Positions 41,086 to 50,858 of a stretch of DNA of 64,000 nt are shown one piece after another. Source of the stretch: Rhynchopus sp. YZ270_cl-10 (lineage: Eukaryota; Euglenozoa; Diplonemea; Diplonemida; Diplonemidae); the NCBI GenBank assembly GCA_964035575.1, contig OZ037913.1, forward strand, positions 186,001 to 250,000. The letters run 5' to 3'. Within the stretch, counting starts at the first letter, position 1, and the number at the start of each line of letters is the position of its first letter. The position numbers and the translations under genes were made by a program. Under the pieces are notes generated by a model. That model was not told the DNA's origin, ran no database searches, and worked only from the letters and a program-made list of their open reading frames with translations.

Positions 41086-42737
41086 ATGTCCGGAAAGTTA
41101 AAGTTCTACGCCGAGAAGCTGGCGGGGTACAAGAAGTTTTACCAGATTGTCAGCACTATCAAGAAGATCGCGCTGTCGAAGTTCCAGACCGGTATCGTGC
41201 GTGTCAAGACGAGGGACTACACGCTGCGTTACTCGCGCAAGGCGTTTGAGGGATGCTTCCTCGACAAGGAAGAGGAGGAGCTGGCAAAAGCCCTCGCCAC
41301 CGTCTACGTGTCGGTGGGAACCAACCGTGGTAACTGCGGACCCCTGAACTCCGCAAAGTACCGCTACCTCCAATCGATCGTGGATGTGGAGCCCAAGAAC
41401 ATGGCACTCCTGCCCATCGGTAAGAAGGGAAATGAGTCGTGCTCCCGTCTGTTCCCCGACCAGTACAAGTACTCCCTGATCAACGACGACAGACAGGCGA
41501 AGTCGCTTCTGTGGGCGAACTTCATTCTTGAGCACGTCGACGCTGTCTCGTCTGAGATCGAGGCTGAGCGTTTCCAGGTATGTCTTTTTTGGGGTACACT
41601 TTAGGTCTGTATGAGAGGGGCTTCTGCATTTCAACTTTAACGAATGTGATCAAGACGAGGCTTAGGTTCTGCTTATAAACTTTTCACTCCCCTCTTATCT
41701 CCAACCTTGTACACATTTAATCACTTTTTGTTATCCATTTTCCCCTTGAAAATGATATTTTTGTTGCTAACTAAAACACCTTTTTGAAACATTGATCTAT
41801 TCACATATGGATGCCTTCAACAATACGCTTCTCAACGATCACACACCACCACACTGCAAGGGCCATATTCTGCGCAAGAATTACCCTCACTAGGCATCAC
41901 CCACCACCACATCACATCGCAGATCGTGTACGACCGCTTCATCAGCGCAGCACAGCAGAACATGGTCCAGTACAACCTCCCCAGCTTCGAGGCCTTCGTT
42001 GAGGCACTCAAGACCGCCTCCGAGACCGAGCCCACTGAGGGCCTCAGCAACTACCGTTTCGCAAACGCCGTGATGGACATGGAGGAGGACGACGTCAAGG
42101 ACTTCTACAACTTCCACCGCGCGCTTGTCGTCTTGAACGCAGTGTCCGAGAACGAGCTTTCCGAGTATGTCCTTTTTTTTAGTGGAAAACTTTTGTCCTA
42201 CCCCCACTAGGTTTTTATTGGGTTTCGAAGAGTGATCTTTGAGGTGGAATCACCTCTCTCTTCTCTCTTCTCTCTTCTCTTCTCTCTTCTGAAGAAAGCG
42301 AATTTTGTTGAACAAATTGGAAAAGCATAATGATGCGCAGAGTGGAGATAGCATAAGGGATGATTCTAACTTTATCAATATTTATTTTTCTCCTAAGATC
42401 AGAAGTTTTAGACAAACAGTAATCGAAAATCAAGAAAACAATCAACCACTCACATGAAAGTGGATATTGTACAACTGTAACAACACAACCGAATTACTCC
42501 AACAATTTATCAAACAAAACAAACAAACCAACCACTCCCCACAGGCACGCTGCACGTATCGTGGCTGTGGAGGGACAGCTGAGCAACATCGCCACTCTCC
42601 GTGACGAGTCCCAGATGCTTTTCAACAAGACCCGTCAGGGTGCCATCACCACCGCCCTTATCGAGATTCTGTCCGCAATGACTGCGATGGCGGACGCACA
42701 GAAGGGATCTGGAATCACCAAAGAAAACTTCTGGTGA
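41086..42737 (+). CDS. Mitochondrial ATP synthase F1 gamma subunit, three exons
   Basis: Exons 41086-41577, 41923-42164 and 42545-42737 give 308 residues. Gamma is the central rotor shaft of the F1 motor in the mitochondrial matrix. The N-terminal helix (MSGKLKFYAEKLAGYKKFYQIVSTIKKIALSKF), TNRGNCGPLNS and the C-terminal helix with NKTRQGAITTALIEILSAM are diagnostic. As in the kinetoplastid gamma I recall, it starts MSGKL with no evident cleavable presequence. Introns are 345 and 380 nt (GTATGT donors; CATCGCAG and CCCCACAG acceptors). A family-3 hairpin relic lies in intron 1. A CCCTTTGCAG acceptor 18 bases before the ATG suggests splicing of the 5' leader. Confidence 0.97.
41642..41690 (+). 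repeat. Family-3 repeat, weak stem (in intron)
   Basis: GTGATCAAG, ACGAGG, CTTAGGTTCTGC, TTATAAACTTTTC. The tail is well kept, but the stem is shortened to about three pairs. It lies in intron 1 of the ATP synthase gamma gene. Confidence 0.6.
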
Positions 42738-43949
42738 ACCGAGCTGTAGTTCTTTTTTTTTTATAAAATATATTTCTCCTCACATTACTTTCCCCTATTG
42801 CAACAAAATAGCAATGTTCTACCAATCGTGCCAAAAAAAGGGGGGAAAGCGGAGCGCGGAAAAAGGGGGAGAAATGGGCGTAAAAAAAAAAACTCAGGTA
42901 TTTCCAAAGTGGGGTTTTTTTTTCTGATAAAAATGCAAAATGCAAAAAAAAAAAAATAATCCGCACCGACCGTCAATCGTTTGTCTTTTTGTGTTCGTCA
43001 TTTTGTTTTTTTTTTTTTGGGAGGGGAAAAAAAATAGTGAATTCTTCTTGAGAGGGGTAGGGGGGAAATAGTCGCAGCAAACGAAAAAAGCAAAAAAAAC
43101 AGAAGAAAAAAAAACGGTTTAGATCTGCGTTTTTTTTGAGAAGAGGAATAGGGGAGAGGGTTCCCCGGTTGGGGAGAAGAAGAGAGAGAAAAAAAAAAAA
43201 AGAAAAAAAAAGAAAAAGGGTAACTTAATGGTTTCCCCGTTTCCTCACACACAAAAAAAAAAATACCGTTTTATTTTTGGGTATCAGTGGGGTGGAGATG
43301 AGGAGGGAGGTAAGGTGTACGGTGTAAGGTGTCACAGCACCAAGGCTTTTTGTCTATTGAGACCTTTTTGTTTTTTTTTGAGGGGAGGGACAAGACCACG
43401 AACACACTATACAATACAAACAAATATCCACGACGTACAAAGCTTAAATTGGTGGTGCACTACATTGCATACAAGATGTCACAAAAAAAAAAATATAGTG
43501 ATTATGATATCAACGCACGAAAAACAGGATGAGGGCGATTTTTTTTAGGAAGGTTGTCCAAACACATAACTTTTCTATGTCTTTGTTATCTCCCCACTTC
43601 TCGGATCAATTTTTTTTTGTGTGGTTTTTTTGGTTTATTTTTTAAAAAACGAGGCGAAGGGGAAAATATTGCAACAACGACAAAAAGAAAAAAAAACCAC
43701 ATATAAAGGGAAAAGCAAAACAACGCGATCTTATTTCCTTTACTACCCAAACCCACCGAAAAAAAAAAATTCAACATCCCCCTCCTCTTCATTTTTCTTG
43801 CGTTTTTTTTTTAATTTTTAGCACATTTTCAACTACTCTTTTTCTCTCCCTTCTCACAACCCTCTTCTCACCACTCTCAATAGTACACACACCTCTCTAC
43901 CCCCATTATTGAGGGTTTTTTTTTTTAAATAATTTGGAATTAGTTTTGT
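42738..43949. other. Homopolymer-rich intergenic region
   Basis: Long A and T runs, purine-rich and pyrimidine-rich blocks, no repeat family and no gene recognised. Confidence 0.65.
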
Positions 43950-45995
43950 ATGGCAGGGGTTTCAATCCCAACCGGAGTTTCGGGGGAGAGAGGAAAAGAT
44001 AGTTTACGTGCTTTGGCATTGCGGATTGAACGGTTGGAGTTGTGTATTGAGGAGGTGACAAGAAAGGTGAGACGGGCAAGGGCAAATGGTGACGCGGAGG
44101 GGTTAGGGTTGCTGCAGTATTGTCTTCCATTTTTTACACAACGTGTAGATGCATTACGACTACGCGGAGAACGGATCGAAGCGGAACTGGGAATGTCACG
44201 AGAATACATCCACAACCACTCACTCCCACAGACTATGCAAAAGGTCGACCTCCTCCGGAACCTCCTCGAAGCGAACATATCTGACACTAAACGGAGCCCC
44301 TCCTCCTCGGAATCATCCTCCTCTTCTTCCTCCTCCTCCTCCGCCTCCGACTCCGAGCAATACCCACCATACTGCAACCAACAACTTCCATTCCCTTATA
44401 TGACCCCTTATGGAAATCAACCACAACGGAAATCTAAAAAAGGGAAGAAGGAGAGACAATATATGCCCTATGGAATGCCGTATAGGGGGATGCCACAGCC
44501 ACAGATGATGCCGTATGGGCAGTATTATGGGGGGTTTCAGGGGATGCAGCCACAGCCGCAGCCACACAATATGGGGCCTATGGGGATGGGGATGGGGGTA
44601 GAGCTGCAACAACAGCAGCAACAACCGTTTGCGCAGGGTAATCAGATGCAGCAGAGTCCATTTCAACAGCATCAGACGCCTATCCAACCACAACAACAAC
44701 AACCCCCAATGCATCAAACACAACAGCAACAACCACAACAACAACAACCACTGCAGCAGCAACAACAACAGCAACAGACTCCCATGCCACAACAGCAGCA
44801 GCAGCAGACCCCCATCCAGCCAGCGTACTCCCCCCAACCCCAACGCATGCCACAAGAGTCGTTCCTCTCAGCATCGCAGGTCGCCACCATCGAATCAACC
44901 TCCGTCGCCACCCCAGCATCCATCATGAAAAGCCCCGAAGTCTCCTTCGGCCAAACCGCCCCCCCAGAAGCGACAATGCCTCTACGTGACGACGTGCTCT
45001 TAGACTATAGCCACAGCAGACGCGAAACGCCACCACAGAATGTCCCAGACACCCCACGCCAGGAAATCGAAAACACCGAAGAAAAGGCATTGGAATACGT
45101 AAAAAAGCTCAAACCCGAAAGCATTGTGCACTGCGTAAACGACCTCTTGCAATACGTAAAGGAGAACGGTGGTGCCTCGCTGGGGGACTATGTTATATCA
45201 GGTGGGGATAGTGATAAGAAGTGGCGGGAACGGAGGAGGGTGTTGGAGACGGTTAAGACAATGCCGCAAACCTGCGTTAAAAAACTCTCTAACGAACAGC
45301 TCTCGGATGTACCCCTCTCTCTTAAGGGCTGGTGTGCGGTGGAATTGCTCCGATTTTGCAATCAAGGGAAGGGTTTGGCTCTGCCTTATGATGCGAGATT
45401 TCGTTCAATTCTTGCGTCACCTACCCCAAAAAACAAACAGGCACTTGCGGCAGAACCTCGAGCCCGTATCGCTGCAATGGGGCTTGACCCTATCACAGCA
45501 GAGCTTCTCCATATTGTTCTGGACCATCTCCACGATGTGTTCGCTTCGACGTTACATCGTGAGGCATGTCTCCACTTTGCGCGTATCGTCGCTCCTCATT
45601 GGTGTACACTTGCCTCTGACGCTCCGCAGCTGGAGGGATTGGCAGATGCATTTGTCCTTCTGAGCAACGAGCGCACCCCATTAGGATTTGCCTTCCAATA
45701 CAAGGCGGGGATAAAGCGGGAGGACGATGAGGATGAAATGGGGGGAGGTGGAGGAGGAGGTGGTGGTAATATCTCTGCACGCAAACCACGTACCGGTGCC
45801 TCGTCGCGTCTCTTCAGTGTCATGAAGAATGCGACTGATGACTTCCGTGACCCAAACGATATGATGACCGGCTTCGGAGGCTCCATGTCCCTCCGTACCC
45901 TAGGTTCACGCCCCAAAGTAAAGAAAACACTTCCAGTACAAAAACAACCCGAGGTTCAACAATATAAAGAAGACTCGGAGTTTGAGGTTTTCTAA
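43950..45995 (+). CDS. PolyQ/prion-like protein with C-terminal helical domain
   Basis: 681 residues. The N-terminal 110 residues are helical and basic, followed by a serine tract (SSSESSSSSSSSSSASDS). A Met/Pro/Tyr/Gly/Gln-rich part (MPYGMPYRGMPQPQ) and glutamine runs fill about 150-300. Residues 370-575 look folded and helical (EEKALEYVKKLKPESIVHCVNDLLQYV), and a glycine run follows near 600. No named domain. Low-complexity Q-rich regions joined to a helical domain are common in RNA-granule and splicing scaffolds, which is only a guess here. A frame that looks like a coding end (46226-46456) lies just downstream and might be an alternative last exon. Confidence 0.82.
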   Translation: MAGVSIPTGVSGERGKDSLRALALRIERLELCIEEVTRKVRRARANGDAEGLGLLQYCLPFFTQRVDALRLRGERIEAELGMSREYIHNHSLPQTMQKVDLLRNLLEANISDTKRSPSSSESSSSSSSSSSASDSEQYPPYCNQQLPFPYMTPYGNQPQRKSKKGKKERQYMPYGMPYRGMPQPQMMPYGQYYGGFQGMQPQPQPHNMGPMGMGMGVELQQQQQQPFAQGNQMQQSPFQQHQTPIQPQQQQPPMHQTQQQQPQQQQPLQQQQQQQQTPMPQQQQQQTPIQPAYSPQPQRMPQESFLSASQVATIESTSVATPASIMKSPEVSFGQTAPPEATMPLRDDVLLDYSHSRRETPPQNVPDTPRQEIENTEEKALEYVKKLKPESIVHCVNDLLQYVKENGGASLGDYVISGGDSDKKWRERRRVLETVKTMPQTCVKKLSNEQLSDVPLSLKGWCAVELLRFCNQGKGLALPYDARFRSILASPTPKNKQALAAEPRARIAAMGLDPITAELLHIVLDHLHDVFASTLHREACLHFARIVAPHWCTLASDAPQLEGLADAFVLLSNERTPLGFAFQYKAGIKREDDEDEMGGGGGGGGGNISARKPRTGASSRLFSVMKNATDDFRDPNDMMTGFGGSMSLRTLGSRPKVKKTLPVQKQPEVQQYKEDSEFEVF

Positions 45996-46535
45996 TTTTT
46001 TTTTTTTGTATCTTTATTGCGATTAACGCAAAGATTCCTGATTTCGTTTCTTTCTTTTTACCAGACTAGCAAAACTCTTTTGTATTTTTATTCTGTATAC
46101 TTTTATTGGGTTAAATGGATGCCATAAGGGGGGGGTCTGAGCGTATTATTTCACTCCCCCACTCAAGCAACCTTTCTGTTTCTTCTCTCTCTTTTTGCAT
46201 TGCAAAAAAATATGAACAATTTTAAAGTACTCCGCACACCCTTCTCCACTACCCCCCATACGCGCCGTCGAACAATGTTTATTCACGACAACTCACGCCG
46301 CGTTCGGTGCTGCAGAGCGGACGGGTGTTGGTGAGCGTGCATCACCTCAACAGGGGCCCATCTGGGTTTGAGGGTACAACCAACACAGCACCACTGTCGC
46401 TGTCGGACTCTGAGGGCGACAGCGACGATGACGACCCTGACCTTGGGTGCCTATGACACTCCACACCCCATTCCACAGGAGTATCTTTTCAAAAAAAAAA
46501 AAAGCTTTCCTCGTCCTTCGCTAAGAGGCAACACG
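45996..46535. other. Intergenic region with an unexplained open frame
   Basis: AT-rich to about 46225, with a pyrimidine tract at 46170-46200, then the coding-like frame at 46226-46456 and an A-run before the next gene. Confidence 0.6.
46226..46456 (+). CDS. Possible orphan terminal exon
   Basis: One frame with no ATG reads about 76 residues, including NNVYSRQLTPRSVLQSGRVL and LVSVHHLNRGPSGFEG, then ends in an acidic tail SDSEGDSDDDDPDLGCL and a stop. The composition and acidic tail look like a real C-terminus. A TTTAAAG acceptor-like site sits at its start, behind a pyrimidine tract. I found no upstream donor in the right phase, so the parent gene is unknown; it may also be a gene remnant. 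Confidence 0.4.
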   Translation, partial: STPHTLLHYPPYAPSNNVYSRQLTPRSVLQSGRVLVSVHHLNRGPSGFEGTTNTAPLSLSDSEGDSDDDDPDLGCL

Positions 46536-48799
46536 ATGCGACCTAATGCCGTGGCAGTTCTGCTTCTCTCATGGGCAGTGCTGTCTGCTTCACAGTGCAC
46601 CCGATCGACCCGCCCTGGGTACGACTGCATGCAAGATAACTACTTTCAATTTCATTGGAACCTCTCTCAGAACAAAAGCACCTTGGACCTTGCGGTCGTT
46701 GTGAGTGGAGGGGGTTGGGTGGGGTTGGGGTTCTCTGAGTCAGGGCATATGGCGACAAGCGATGCGGTGATTGGTGTGAACGGTGTTGTCAGCGCGCATT
46801 CTTTGATAGGAAAATCACCTAGCGGCGTTATCAAAATGCCCTTTGCGGAATGGTTGCTGAATGGCAGCTTGACGCAGGAAGGATCAAAATCTGTCCTTGC
46901 ATTGCGGAGAACCGTTCATGGTGGTACCGTTGCTGTTGAGTTGGCACGACCTATGTGGTTTATCGCTGCAATGCATACAGACAGCCAGACACTAACGCAT
47001 CATAGCGCGCGACAGTCTTTTAGTGTCATGCTTGACGAAACCCCTCCCGCCCCAGGAAGCACACCAGCCCCCGACACCGCCATCCCACAAGACACATTGG
47101 TCCCATTCAACCCGCCCCTGACCACCCCCACACCAACCCAAAACTTCTTCAACCGGAAATGCCCCCCATCCTTCCTCTCCATGAACGACTCCGTCGGCAT
47201 GGTGTGGGACGACAACGCGGCAGGTGTCTACCGTTGTTCCCGCACCCTGGAGACTGGGGCGGTGGTGATTCATTGGACTGCAGAGGAGGACGGTGTGCAC
47301 TATGCACTCTCAACAGAGAAGGCAGGCTGGTCCGCCATTTCGTTCCCCTTCCAGACAGGGAAAATGGTATATAAACGCTTTGGATTTGGCGAGAAAAAAG
47401 AAGCAAACTAGGCGGTTGGGGGGATGGAGGATCCCTCTGGTGGAGAGTCTTTTCTCACCTTCCAGAATCGATGGAAATTGGTGATATTATGGGCAATGTA
47501 TTTTGCCTTTTTTTCACAACTCCGTGGCAGCCTGTTGCTATCAAAGATGGGGTTTATGTTTTATTTTTCGTTGAGTTGCTGGGAGTATTTCGGTGTATTC
47601 CTGTGTCTTTTAGACCGCAGCAAGAGAAATTGCAATATCAACCAATTTAAATAAATTCAAGCACATCTCAAACACACTCCCAATCCCCACAGGGCCCCGC
47701 ACACGCCATCGTCCGTACCGGCGTCCTCGCAGGCCGCTTCATCGTCAGAGAAGACAAAAAGCCGAACTCTGTTTATTTGAGCACCCTCGACATTCTTCCC
47801 GTACGTTCCCTCTAACTCCCTCCCTCTCCTCCCTCTCCTCACAACCCCCTTTCAATTACACCTTTAATGTATTATTTAAACACTATGCTTCACACATTTC
47901 ACCTATTTTTGCAGGCCATCACCGAAGTGTCTGCGGAGGTTGTGATAGGCGCTGCCGGGACACATTACATTACACGGTTCTATGTGGACCGGCATGCAAA
48001 GGACAAGCTGCCTGGGCAGTACGACGGGGAGCAGGATGTGCTGAACTTTAACTATGCGTACCACGAAACGGAGAAGGAAATTCGTGAGGGGCATAGTGGG
48101 CGTGGTTCGGTGTCTCTGGATTTGAAGTCAGGGCATGGACTGTTCGACAATGAAGACGCACCGAAGGATAGCAGGCACAAAGCTGCGGTACATGCGATAG
48201 TATTGACATTTACCTGGGCATTTGTCGTTCCGGCTGGCATCATTTTCCAGAAATTTGGGCGAACCGTTTTCCAGCTTGACCTGGAGGTCTGGGGAATGCC
48301 GTTGAACAACTGTGTGCACAAGGTTGTTATGTTGTCTGCAGCGGTTATCACGTATATAGGAGCGGGGATTGCATTGGCGCAGTTCAACCGTGGTGCGCAG
48401 TATGGGCATAAGGAGGTGGGGATCACGGTGATGTCGTTGCTGTCGGTGCAAATCTTGCTTCCCTTCCTGAGGACGGAGGATATGTACGATGTGAACCATC
48501 CCCTGCGGTACACCTTCCGTCTCGTGCATATGTGTCTGGGTGGTGGTGTCGTGTTGTTGTCTTATGTCAACATTCTCACCGGTGCAGCCAATTATTCGCA
48601 TATGTACCCAACAAATTCACAGCTTACAACAAAAGTGCTTGTGGCCTTCTTCTTCGTGGTGTCCGGTGGCGTCGCTGCGTTTGTTGCGTTGAAGATAAGG
48701 AGATGCCACGTTGCAGCGCGTCCTCGGCGTGACAGCATCGAAACTATTGGTGACGGAGTCGGTGCAAAAGCTTGCGATAACACCCGATACGGTGATTAA
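46536..48799 (+). CDS. DOMON-cytochrome b561 membrane protein, three exons
   Basis: Exons 46536-47366, 47693-47800 and 47915-48799 join in phase 0 to give 607 residues. A signal peptide (VAVLLLSWAVLSASQC) is followed by a DOMON domain at about 30-185 (FQFHWNLSQ; GGWVGLGFSESGHMATSD), a family that often binds heme b. A proline-rich linker and a second extracellular-like part follow. The C-terminal b561 core has five hydrophobic spans from about 405 and four candidate heme-ligand His at about 406, 448, 478 and 518. Such proteins pass electrons across a membrane, for example from cytosolic ascorbate to outside ferric iron. The exact partner is unknown. Introns are 326 and 114 nt with GTATAT and GTACGT donors. 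Confidence 0.9.
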
Positions 48800-48814
48800 T
48801 AATATGACAATTTT

Positions 48815-48872
48815 TGGTGACTAAGCACAACGTGAGGCTTATGTTCATCGAATAAACCCTTTTTCTTTTTTG
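48815..48872 (+). repeat. Family-3 hairpin repeat
   Basis: GGTGAC, stem TAAGC, loop ACAACGTGAG, stem GCTTA, then TGTTCATCGAATAAACCC. It starts 16 bases after the cytochrome b561 stop codon. Confidence 0.8.
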
Positions 48873-49381
48873 CCCTTGTTTTGCAGGGTAATCGCTACAT
48901 CACTGATATTAAGTCCAGGGGGAAAAAAAGATCATGCAGAATAAGAACTGTGTTGTGTTTAGACCCTCAGAGTGTTTTTTCATGGTAGGGGATATGTGTT
49001 CACTGTTCTGGATCTTAAGAACCTGGTCAAATAAGAGAGGTAAAAAAAAAATTACTCGATTTAGCGATAACCCTTGCTTGTTTTTTTTTTTGCCATTTCT
49101 GATAATGTGCTTTACAGCACAGCAAAAGGATTGCCCCCTTTTAAATAGCCTTTTTTTTTTTGCCTCTCCTGCTGTCGTGGCTCTCCTGGGGTGACGAAAC
49201 ACACTCCAGGTAGATTTTATGTTTGTAAGAATGTCTGCATACGTGGCGTATTCCCCCCCTTTTTTTTATATCGTGTACATGCCAATGAAGTGCTTCTCTG
49301 GGGGTTCGGAAACCCTCAGAGAATTAGTGCCTGCATCCGCCGATATACGATGAGGCATTTGTACTTTCAGCTTCTCTTTTT

Positions 49382-49423
49382 TTGGTGACCACGCAAGGCT
49401 TAAGTTCATCCCCTTCTTTTTAA
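49382..49423 (+). repeat. Family-3 repeat, degenerate
   Basis: GGTGACCACGCAAGGCTTAAGTTCATCC keeps the frame of the unit, but the stem is poor. Confidence 0.5.
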
Positions 49424-49450
49424 TGATACCTGCACGTGAGTGCATCCGCC
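49424..49450 (+). repeat. Family-3-like small hairpin
   Basis: TGCAC, loop GTGA, GTGCA, then TCCGCCTC. It follows the degenerate unit directly. Confidence 0.4.
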
Positions 49451-49873
49451 TCAATTTGTTGCTCAGTTCTTTTTTTGCCTCCTTTTTTGTTCTAACAATT
49501 TTATAAGATCCCCCCCAATTTTGTCATTCCTTTGCCCCTCTGCCTTTATCATAATAAAAACACACACACGGTTTTACAGTCTGCACAAGATTTGTCTCAA
49601 TACCGTATTGTTAAAGCTTGGCAAGTTCCGTTTGTTTGTTTTGTTTTATTTTATTTTATGCGTCACAAAAAATGATTCCTCTGTTTTCTAAGGTGATAAT
49701 AACTCTCGTTCTGAAAGGGGGGGAGGGTGTCAGGCGCTTTGTTATGTGTTCCCAAACAACCAGGATGTTGTTGGTGGTGTAGGCTATTGCAGCCTCGTAT
49801 AAAAACCCCTCCTATTTTTCTCTTCTCGTGATATTGTCTAGGCACAGCCGCACAGCGTTGCATATTTTTTTCA

Positions 49874-49922
49874 TACATCGTACGTGGGTCAGTCGGAGGT
49901 GCCTGCATTAATAACTTCACCC
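49874..49922 (+). repeat. Dispersed tRNA-arm-like repeat, copy 3 (short)
   Basis: CATCGTACGTGGGTCAGTCGG and AGGTGCCTGCATTAATAAC; the upstream part is lost. Confidence 0.7.
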
Positions 49923-50146
49923 TTTTTTATAGCAAAGGGGAAGAAAGTGGCGTGGGAAATGTGTGATGCGTGGATCCGAGGGTTTCAGAAATTATTTGCA
50001 ATGTTTCTACATCGCAACGAAACACACTGATCTTATGTGGAAAAAAAACGGCCTCGCCGCCCGCCGCAAAGAAGAACAATAACGTAACCTTCCTTGTGAG
50101 CCTCAGTGAGCGGGATATCAAAATGTTCAGACCTTTTGTACGGGGC

Positions 50147-50212
50147 TGGTTATATAGATGGCTGGCATCGTATGTGGGTCAGTCGGGGGTGCCTGCATCA
50201 ACTACAGTTTGT
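50147..50212 (+). repeat. Dispersed tRNA-arm-like repeat, copy 4
   Basis: GATGGCTGGCATCGTA, TGTGGGTCAGTCGG, GGGTGCCTGCATCAACTACAG. It lies 270 bases after copy 3, in the same orientation. Confidence 0.7.
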
Positions 50213-50671
50213 ACTTCTTTGCGGATGCAAGCCACCACCACCCTCCGTGGTGATAGTACTGTGCATCCTGAAAGTAATACTCATCAGAAATGCAACAGTA
50301 CAGTCCATTTTTTTTTTTTACTTCTCTCCAAACCCCACCCCATCCCCCTTCATTTACCCTCTTCTGTCTGAGTTTCCAATTTAATCGGAAGCCTTTGACA
50401 GACTTCCCCCAAGAAAAATCTAAAGAGTACCACCCTCCTCTTCCAAACCCATTTCCTTTTACAATGAATTGCGCAGTTTTTTTGATGAAACGCCTTGTTG
50501 TCAATTCTCACAAAGATTGGAGGCAGCGCTGCGGTTTTCCGGCTTTGAGCGCACAAACAAACCCGATGTTTTTTTTTTTTTTTAATGGGTCTTAAAGGGG
50601 TGAACCCAATATCTGGTGTGATTCAGGGGGTACGGACAACCCGCGGGAGAACAACGGACAACCTGCGAGGA

Positions 50672-50683
50672 GCTATATATAGC
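50672..50683. other. 12-bp palindrome GCTATATATAGC
   Basis: A perfect palindrome with a TATA core. It follows two copies of ACGGACAACC (50632 and 50654) and a third, shorter ACGGA. It lies about 175 bases before the next start codon; a regulatory role is possible but unproven. Confidence 0.4.
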
Positions 50684-50858
50684 CCCCCTTACCCGGAGCA
50701 CCTTCGGGAGAACCACGGAAAATTGGTTCGATGAACAGACCTATATCTTCCCTTAATTTGGTCACCTCTAAAATTACCTTCTCATTATCACCTATTCTCA
50801 GAAAATACACAAAGTAAGATGAGATAAAAGCAAATCAAAGCCCCCAAAAAGATATATA

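Larger units (their letters stand above)
48800..50858. other. 2-kb repeat-rich intergenic region
   Basis: Contains family-3 hairpins (48815, 49382, 49424), a GATGAGGCATTTGTACTTTC motif near 49347, two tRNA-arm-like repeats (49874, 50147), a repeated ACGGACAACC and a 12-bp palindrome near 50672. It ends in a CTATTCTCAG acceptor. No gene is seen. Confidence 0.7.

Noticed and set aside
44313-44855. Minus-strand leucine-rich open frame
   Set aside because: It is the antisense of CAA/CAG repeats of the polyQ gene.
50190-50215. CTACAGTTTGTACTT resembling the end of a spliced-leader exon
   Set aside because: No GT donor follows at the needed place, and the other copies of the repeat lack the extended match.
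50717-50745. GGTTCGAT word resembling a tRNA B-box
   Set aside because: The T-arm stem does not pair and no A-box lies at the right distance.
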